Shown: in pieces, positions 53,044-57,887 of the stretch
Layout of the letters: each line of letters opens with the position of its first letter
Position numbering within the stretch: position 1 is the stretch's first letter
Origin: a virus
IMG/VR virus record: IMGVR_UViG_3300030118_006581
Coordinates: 1 to 57,887 of that record
DNA: 57,887 nt
Strand: one strand, 5' to 3'
The notes under the pieces: generated by a model
What the model was told of the DNA's origin: nothing
Databases searched by the model: none
The model's input: the letters and a program-made list of their open reading frames with translations, nothing else
Translations under genes and position numbers: made by a program

Positions 53044-53517
53044 ATGACAAGAGTATTAACTAATAGATGGGTGCTCTTGTGTGTTCTTTGTGTGACAATT
53101 GCAGTCTCCTCGTTTTTAATATATAAAAACAATTTTCAGCCAGAATTAGTATTATCAAAAGACATAACTTATTATCTACCTGGACAAAGAGATAATTGTA
53201 AATGGATATTACAGGCAGATAATAATTTAAGAAACATAGCTGGCGAAACAACTGAAATTAGAATAGGTATACCCGAAGTTCAAGCGGGCGGTTATCTAAG
53301 CGGCCGCATAGAAGTGGGACAACATAATAATCTGATGCTTGCTTTTGTCCCCCCAGGGACACAAAAGAACAAAGTTCCTGTTATTCTAACAGCAGACTAT
53401 TCTGAACAAGAATTGCCGATCAATTTTTTAAGGTTTAGGTGGGTACAAAGCAGCACAATAACTATTCTTATATTTTCCTCCGAAGAAATGTGTATCGCCT
53501 CTAGGGGTAAAAAATAA
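53044..53517 (+). CDS. Membrane-anchored protein, 157 aa
   Basis: The N-terminal segment MTRVLTNRWVLLCVLCVTIA leads a single transmembrane anchor (about residues 9-27). The rest is polar beta-rich domain with two Cys, presumably periplasmic. I chose the ATG at 53044 because TAGGAG lies 6 nt upstream; a longer start at 52993 overlaps the previous gene. The stop overlaps the next ATG (TAATG), so it is coupled to the vWA lipoprotein. Function unknown; it may be a partner of that lipoprotein. Confidence 0.8.
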   Translation: MTRVLTNRWVLLCVLCVTIAVSSFLIYKNNFQPELVLSKDITYYLPGQRDNCKWILQADNNLRNIAGETTEIRIGIPEVQAGGYLSGRIEVGQHNNLMLAFVPPGTQKNKVPVILTADYSEQELPINFLRFRWVQSSTITILIFSSEEMCIASRGKK

Positions 53518-54764
53518 TGAGATTCTTACCCTTACTGTTTGCTCTTAGTGCTATCTCTGGGTGTGAAGAAGATAGGCTTGTCAAGATTGAGTGCATTCCT
53601 GGTGAAAAACTTGTATGTGATGAGCACGGTCAAGACTTCCCTGCGGCTGATCCTATTGATATCGCACAAAGAGCAGGTCAGTGTTCTTACGGTTTAAAAA
53701 CTTGCACAACAAGTGGCTGGTCAGAATGTGTGGGAGCACGAGGACCTTCTGAAGAAATCTGTGATGGCATAGACAATGATTGTGATGCTGCCATTGATGA
53801 AACCTACCCAGAAATACATCAGCTTTGTGGGTTTGAAGAAAACGTTGATTATGGGGTTGGTATTTGTACACCTGGTGTTATGAAATGTGACAACGGGGGT
53901 TTATATTGTGATGGTCACGTTGGACCTACTGAAGAAACGTGTGATGGGGTTGATAATAATTGTAATGGAACTGTTGACGAAAATATTCCAAACTCAACTG
54001 CTGTTGTTTGTTACGAAGGTCCAGACGGAACTTTAGGCATTGGAGAATGTCGAGCAGGAATTAGGTACTGTACTGACGGCAACTTTGGTGGACCTTGTGA
54101 TAATCAAACTTTGCCAACCTTAGAAAGATGTGACGATCTGGATAATGATTGTGACGGTGAGGTTGATGAAGGTTTTGATAATCGTGGTGTAGATTTAGTT
54201 TTTGTTCTCGATATATCCGGATCCTTCAGGGATGAGATAGACTCAATGATTCAAGGCATAACTCCCCTCTTAGACGACCCGATAACGAGCACATTTCGCT
54301 TTGGACTAGTTGTTGTAGGTGCTAGGGGCGGTGATGACTTAAGACCGCAAAATTACCTCGCAAGAATGGTGTCTGATTTTGTCTATGCTGACGAGTTTCT
54401 TGCTGTGATAGAGGCCGGCAGAATGATACCAAGTGCTGGACAAGAGCCAACAATTGATACAATGTACTGGTCAATGAATACTTATCCATTTTCGTGGAGA
54501 CCAGATGCACAAAAAGTTATTATAACAATGACTGACGAAGAAGCACAGACAATGAACGAGCACCCTATGTCTTGTTTGGAGATAGGTGAACTATCAAATA
54601 CTTTAGGTTTCGAACTATTTGTATTTGCCCTTGAACAACACCATAACACATTTATTAACTGTGTAAGAGGTGAAAGAGACCGACTGTACACACCTACAGC
54701 AAATTCAGAAACTGTATTTTTACAGATCAGAGCTATATTCGAAGACCTTTGTATCGGTCGTTAA
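53517..54764 (+). CDS. Lipoprotein with MopE-type metal-binding repeats and von Willebrand A domain
   Basis: A lipoprotein signal ends at Cys16 (AISGC). Three MopE-type motifs follow, at about residues 80-95, 140-155 and 204-218, each with an E-x-CDG-x-DNDCDG core (NDCDAAIDE, NNCNGTVDE, NDCDGEVDE), which in this family may bind metal. Residues 226-415 form a vWA domain with the MIDAS motif D232-x-S-G-S in VFVLDISGSF, used to hold a metal and a protein ligand. Such lipoproteins are common in Myxococcota and related bacteria. Here it is in a phage, on the strand opposite all neighbours except its own island, so it is likely an acquired gene. It ends exactly where a minus-strand gene ends. Confidence 0.9.
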   Translation: MRFLPLLFALSAISGCEEDRLVKIECIPGEKLVCDEHGQDFPAADPIDIAQRAGQCSYGLKTCTTSGWSECVGARGPSEEICDGIDNDCDAAIDETYPEIHQLCGFEENVDYGVGICTPGVMKCDNGGLYCDGHVGPTEETCDGVDNNCNGTVDENIPNSTAVVCYEGPDGTLGIGECRAGIRYCTDGNFGGPCDNQTLPTLERCDDLDNDCDGEVDEGFDNRGVDLVFVLDISGSFRDEIDSMIQGITPLLDDPITSTFRFGLVVVGARGGDDLRPQNYLARMVSDFVYADEFLAVIEAGRMIPSAGQEPTIDTMYWSMNTYPFSWRPDAQKVIITMTDEEAQTMNEHPMSCLEIGELSNTLGFELFVFALEQHHNTFINCVRGERDRLYTPTANSETVFLQIRAIFEDLCIGR

Positions 54765-55034
54765 TTACTCTTCTTCAGTTTCTAAATCTGGAATTTCCCC
54801 GATTAAATCTGCTAGATTTTGCAGTTCTTTAATGCTTTCTTCTAATCCCTCAATTACATTCTGAACTTCTGTAAGAATATCAACACTGTTTCCTTCTTGT
54901 AGTGAATCACTAACTTGTGCTGTATTTTCTTGGAATCTAGTACCTAAACGACCAATTACCAGAGATAGGCTATTTCTAGCTATTCCTCTTATGTCTTCTT
55001 CTAAAACTTTAAATGATATCTTTTTTAACTTCAT
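54765..55034 (-). CDS. Small coiled-coil protein, 89 aa
   Basis: An 89-residue protein whose C-terminal half has a heptad pattern (LTEVQNVIEGLEESIKELQNLADL) and an acidic end. The stop codon abuts the stop of the vWA gene with no intervening base. No family recognised. It lies 1 nt downstream of the J-domain gene. Confidence 0.75.
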   Translation of the reverse strand: MKLKKISFKVLEEDIRGIARNSLSLVIGRLGTRFQENTAQVSDSLQEGNSVDILTEVQNVIEGLEESIKELQNLADLIGEIPDLETEEE

Positions 55035-55035
55035 T

Positions 55036-55605
55036 TTATTTCCCCGTAAAGTGACTTATGATTGTTCTTAAAACCAGATCTTTTTCTTCATCTGTTTTTG
55101 CAACGTGAAAAGACCAAGCTGCTGTGCTCTTTTGAGTATGTATCTTCTTAGAAAGTAAAACAACATTATTTTCTAAAATTTGTATTGATTCTGGTGTTAG
55201 TTCCATTAACTCTATATTCAGGTTGCCTGCCAATTCTAGTAAGGTCGCTAGATCATTTTCCTGATAAGCTAAAGAAGCTTTAGAAAACATACCAGATAGA
55301 GTATCATCTCCAATCTTATCAGGATGAGTTTTTTCTGCTATCTTTCTGTAGAGCTTTTTTACATCATTGTTTTTTTTGTTTTTGGTTGCCTCGACTTCTT
55401 CAGATGTTTCCTCTTTGTTTTGTACATCTGGGTTTGGTTTTGTAATTTTGTTTTCAAATATCCTTTTGTATTCTTCAGGGTACCTTTGTTCTATCATTTC
55501 CCTTATTTGTTTATCTGATTGCAGACAAATCTCATCAACCTCTTCTTTTTCAAGAATGAGATAAGAATGTTGAAGTGTAAGTTTCTTAATTTTGATGGAA
55601 GACAT
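55036..55605 (-). CDS. J-domain (DnaJ-like) protein
   Basis: The middle of the protein reads VKKLYRKIAEKTHPDKIG, with the HPD motif near residues 93-95 that activates Hsp70 proteins. It lacks the Gly/Phe and zinc domains of full DnaJ, so it is a single-J-domain protein of 189 residues. I chose the ATG at 55605 (MSSIKIKK). A longer GTG start at 55650 would read through a terminator hairpin and is rejected. Such genes occur in marine T4-like phages and may recruit host DnaK for virion assembly. Its region upstream has a weak Shine-Dalgarno. Confidence 0.85.
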   Translation of the reverse strand: MSSIKIKKLTLQHSYLILEKEEVDEICLQSDKQIREMIEQRYPEEYKRIFENKITKPNPDVQNKEETSEEVEATKNKKNNDVKKLYRKIAEKTHPDKIGDDTLSGMFSKASLAYQENDLATLLELAGNLNIELMELTPESIQILENNVVLLSKKIHTQKSTAAWSFHVAKTDEEKDLVLRTIISHFTGK

Positions 55606-55615
55606 AATATAAATA

Positions 55616-55645
55616 GGTAAAAGGACGGGGGACCGAAGCCCCCCG
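55616..55645 (-). terminator. Intrinsic terminator of the fibre-like gene
   Basis: On the minus strand CGGGGGGC-UUCG-GUCCCCCG forms an 8-bp stem with one inner U-G pair and a UUCG loop, followed by TCCTTTTA. It lies between the fibre-like gene and the J-domain gene. The short U-run makes it weaker than the tmRNA terminator, but the stem is very stable. Confidence 0.8.
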
Positions 55646-55682
55646 CCCACAAGAACCTATACTACGGTAAATCAACTACTTA

Positions 55683-57767
55683 TTAAGCAGCGTCAGCACC
55701 GTCAGCAGCAGCAGATGTTCCACCAGACTCAGAAGGCAGAGCCATTCCTGTCTTCAACTGTAACATTCCACCTTGTACAACAACCTGGAATCTTGCTGTG
55801 CTTCCGCTAGAGTCTGTACCTTGAAGGAAAAGACCAGTGGCGGCTGTGCCGTTTGCATCAAACACTATATTTTCGCCAGCGGCGGTACGGTGAATAGAAG
55901 CTGCAAGCTTGTCACTAGTGACAGATGCGTTAAGAATCTTAGCACTATTGACTGCATCGGCTTGGAGTTCGGCTGTACCTACACCCAAAGCAACGATTTC
56001 AGTTTTTCCGACTCGGCTAGCAGCGATAGAAAGAGCACCGCTTGAAACACTGAAGTCAGCACCAGAACCAACGAAATCACCAATGCGCTCGACCGTGGCT
56101 TTCTTGTTGGTACCACCGTCACCATCATCGACAGCGAAGGTATCAGCGGCAACAAGGGCTGCGCCGATTTCATCCATTCCGTCGATATCAAGAGCAAGGT
56201 CACTCACAGCAGCAGAGCCGTTGTAAGATGACACAGCGACACCACCCTTAGAGGCAGCAGTCAACGTATTAAGGGCTGAGCCTAGAGCAACACCAGAGAT
56301 GGTGCTGTTTGCCAACTTATTGTTAGCAATCGAACCAGCCAACATAGCGTTGGTGATACCAGAAGCCTTAACACGCAATGTGTCGCTGTTGGTTTCAATA
56401 GAGCTATCGTCAACGTTGACAGCAAGAGAACCAGCAGACAAAGCGAGACCATCGCCAGCAACACTAGCAGACAATTCTAACTTACCTGTTCCACCAGAAA
56501 GATCAAACTGGAACGATTGATGACTAGCAGACAAGCTGATAACATCGGAATTTAGAGCCGATGAATCAATACCTTGTCCTGCTGTAAAGTCGCCTTCACT
56601 CTGCAAAAAGTTGAGTGCTGCAATAATAGAACCTGACGAGTTAACGAAACTCGAATGAAGTGCTCGACCAGCGACTCTATCGGCAGAAACTGCTGTAAGA
56701 CCTTCAACTGGAATTGCCTGGAATTGACCAGCGCTAGAACCTGAAACGAAGCCACCAAGGACTCCGGCATGTAACTGATAAGGGATAGCATCGCTACCTG
56801 ATAACATTGTACCAGCCATACTATTTCCTCCACCTAAAGTTATTTGGACCGAACTAGAGTCCACCGCTGAATTATCATTGGTAGCTCTAATTTTATATGA
56901 AACTGTTTCTGTGATCGTAACTGATTTGGAACTTAATCCTAAAACGTCTTCAGTACTATTAAGTAGTCCTCCGACATACTTAAGTAACTCTAATTTTGTT
57001 TCTCCTGAAACACTCCAAGAAAGTGTCACAGTATCTCCACTATTTTCTACCGAATTAGCGGAAGAAGAGAAAGAACTTATTGATGGATTTCCACTATGAA
57101 AAGTAACAGGTTCAGGAGTACTAGGATCAAAATCAGCTTGTGAGAATGATACTGCCTCCTCAGTCCAGAAAAAATCCTGAATATATCCTTTTACCCCAGT
57201 AGCTGCTGCATTAATATCAGCACCTAATGTTGGACTAGATGAATTATCAATTTCATATGATACAGTTGAAGATCCCTGCTCAGTGCCATTAATATATAAT
57301 TTTGTTGTTCCAGAATTACGCTGGACCATAATGTGCCACCATTGATTAGCAGCACCGGCACCAAGGTAATAATTGATAATCAAATCATGATTAGCATCAC
57401 CTGGAACTTCATCATCGTTTTCAACATAAACCCCGATCGATCCGTTATGATTATAAATACGGAAAGGGTTACCTCCTGAATCAGGACCTGTAGCAAATAG
57501 CCTATCGTATGATGTAAGCTGAGTGGGGTGAAACCAGAAACCAACTGTGTAGTCTCCAGTTCCTACATCAAAAACACTAGGGGTATTGAATGTAATACTA
57601 TCACTAAAATTAGCCATGAACATTGCTTGCTGCCCAAACAATTTTTGAGCAGTAGCCATTGCCACACCATTATTTTGAGTGATAGCTGTGTTACCTAGAG
57701 CGTCGGTAAAATTTCCATCATAAGCTTTAAAATGTACTTTTGCATTAGTTGGCGAAAATACAGCCAT
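55683..57767 (-). CDS. Fibre-like virion protein: LamG, Ig-like and repeat-rich region, 694 aa
   Basis: Residues 1-215 form a LamG/concanavalin domain (YTVGFWFHPTQL, WWHIMVQRNSGTTKLYING). Residues about 225-310 form an Ig-like sandwich (DTVTLSWSVSG, SYKIRATNDN). From residue 317 the chain is Ala/Ser/Gly-rich with phage-fibre-type repeats (GITNAMLAGSIANNKLANSTI-like) and ends with the module shared with the 83-residue protein. Glycan or receptor binding at a head or tail fibre is likely. An internal ATG with a perfect Shine-Dalgarno lies at residue 317, and base composition changes there (GC higher downstream), so the gene looks like an in-frame fusion. AGGAGG precedes the ATG at 57767. Confidence 0.87.
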   Translation of the reverse strand: MAVFSPTNAKVHFKAYDGNFTDALGNTAITQNNGVAMATAQKLFGQQAMFMANFSDSITFNTPSVFDVGTGDYTVGFWFHPTQLTSYDRLFATGPDSGGNPFRIYNHNGSIGVYVENDDEVPGDANHDLIINYYLGAGAANQWWHIMVQRNSGTTKLYINGTEQGSSTVSYEIDNSSSPTLGADINAAATGVKGYIQDFFWTEEAVSFSQADFDPSTPEPVTFHSGNPSISSFSSSANSVENSGDTVTLSWSVSGETKLELLKYVGGLLNSTEDVLGLSSKSVTITETVSYKIRATNDNSAVDSSSVQITLGGGNSMAGTMLSGSDAIPYQLHAGVLGGFVSGSSAGQFQAIPVEGLTAVSADRVAGRALHSSFVNSSGSIIAALNFLQSEGDFTAGQGIDSSALNSDVISLSASHQSFQFDLSGGTGKLELSASVAGDGLALSAGSLAVNVDDSSIETNSDTLRVKASGITNAMLAGSIANNKLANSTISGVALGSALNTLTAASKGGVAVSSYNGSAAVSDLALDIDGMDEIGAALVAADTFAVDDGDGGTNKKATVERIGDFVGSGADFSVSSGALSIAASRVGKTEIVALGVGTAELQADAVNSAKILNASVTSDKLAASIHRTAAGENIVFDANGTAATGLFLQGTDSSGSTARFQVVVQGGMLQLKTGMALPSESGGTSAAADGADAA
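56817..56831 (-). promoter_or_regulatory. Internal Shine-Dalgarno and ATG inside the fibre-like gene
   Basis: On the minus strand GGAGG-AAATAGT-ATG occurs in frame, with optimal 7-nt spacing, at residue 317. The tract encodes the linker Gly-Gly-Asn-Ser. Translation from here would give a 378-residue fibre without the LamG/Ig part. This fits an older separate gene start that is now internal, and it may still be used. Confidence 0.6.
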
Positions 57768-57847
57768 ACTTATTCCTCCTAGGAAAAGAGAAATATAACT
57801 CTAGTGATAACTTTTTGGAAAACTAATTAAAAACTATTTTTCACAGA

Positions 57848-57874
57848 AACAGCTTATAATGATCTCAAGCTGTT
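57848..57874. repeat. 8-bp inverted repeat upstream of the fibre-like gene
   Basis: AACAGCTT and AAGCTGTT are separated by 11 bp, giving a perfect 8-bp stem. No U-run follows on either strand, so it is not a clear terminator. It may be an mRNA end of the gene beyond the window or an operator. The 80 nt between it and the gene hold only the AGGAGG site. Confidence 0.4.
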
Positions 57875-57887
57875 AGTATCGCCCGAG

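Noticed and set aside
55606-55650. Longer GTG start for the J-domain gene at 55650
   Set aside because: The extra codons would be the stem of a GC-rich UUCG terminator; the ATG at 55605 gives a normal protein start.
1-57887. tRNA genes, insertion sequences, integrase or CRISPR arrays
   Set aside because: The only noncoding stretch over 300 nt holds the tmRNA and its control elements; no tRNA cloverleaf, transposase, recombinase or spaced direct repeat was seen.

Overview
The window looks like part of a large, AT-rich, T4-like myovirus genome. I infer this from a gp25-type baseplate wedge protein, a gp6/baseplate-J protein, a LytM-tipped central spike protein, a gp55-type late sigma factor, PIN-PhoH, a J-domain protein, and almost continuous coding with 1-8 nt gaps or ATGA-type overlaps. 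All genes but three are on the minus strand. No integrase, transposase, CRISPR array or tRNA was seen. The host is not identifiable from the sequence. A lipoprotein with MopE-type E-x-CDG-x-DNDCDG motifs points weakly to a Gram-negative host of the Myxococcota/deltaproteobacterial kind.

Layout, read in the direction of minus-strand transcription (right to left). (1) 57.8-54.8 kb: a fibre-like protein with LamG and Ig-like parts, a strong UUCG terminator, a J-domain protein and a small coiled-coil protein. (2) 54.8-52.7 kb: a three-gene plus-strand island (secreted protein, membrane-anchored protein, MopE/vWA lipoprotein), divergent from a trypsin-like lipoprotein across a short spacer with a palindrome. 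(3) 51.7-46.1 kb: small virion-like proteins, a lysine/alanine-rich histone-H1-like protein, an 1129-residue protein joining a KxDG ligase-like domain to an HxGH nucleotidyltransferase, and an acidic protein. (4) 46.1-45.5 kb: a noncoding region with a complete tmRNA gene, two sigma70-like promoters, a T4-late-like TATAAATA box and an intrinsic terminator. (5) 45.5-42.7 kb: PIN-PhoH, a HExxH metallopeptidase and a RecB/Cas4-like nuclease. (6) 42.7-26.5 kb: a compact 19-gene sugar cassette. (7) 26.5-25.1 kb: small T4-like genes and the late sigma factor. (8) 25.1 kb to the left edge: the tail/baseplate block, with three giant proteins of 1219-2189 residues and several carbohydrate-binding-like modules.

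The sugar cassette holds a SIS-HAD fusion, an HpcH/HpaI pyruvate aldolase, a CMP-sugar synthetase of the NeuA/KdsB type, a HAD-nucleotidyltransferase fusion, a short UDP-sugar dehydrogenase, an epimerase, a short DegT aminotransferase, two methyltransferases, two cupins, an SDR, and six glycosyltransferase genes. Two of those six resemble sialyltransferases (GT29-like and GT42/DUF115-like). No flippase, polymerase or lipid-carrier transferase is present and none of the 19 proteins shows a membrane segment. This favours glycosylation in the cytoplasm, for example of virion proteins, over export of an O-antigen. A phage-encoded route to a CMP-activated 2-keto-3-deoxy (ulosonic) sugar, built by aldolase instead of a PEP-dependent synthase, is the most attractive undescribed possibility. 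The tmRNA with its own promoters is the most secure unusual feature.
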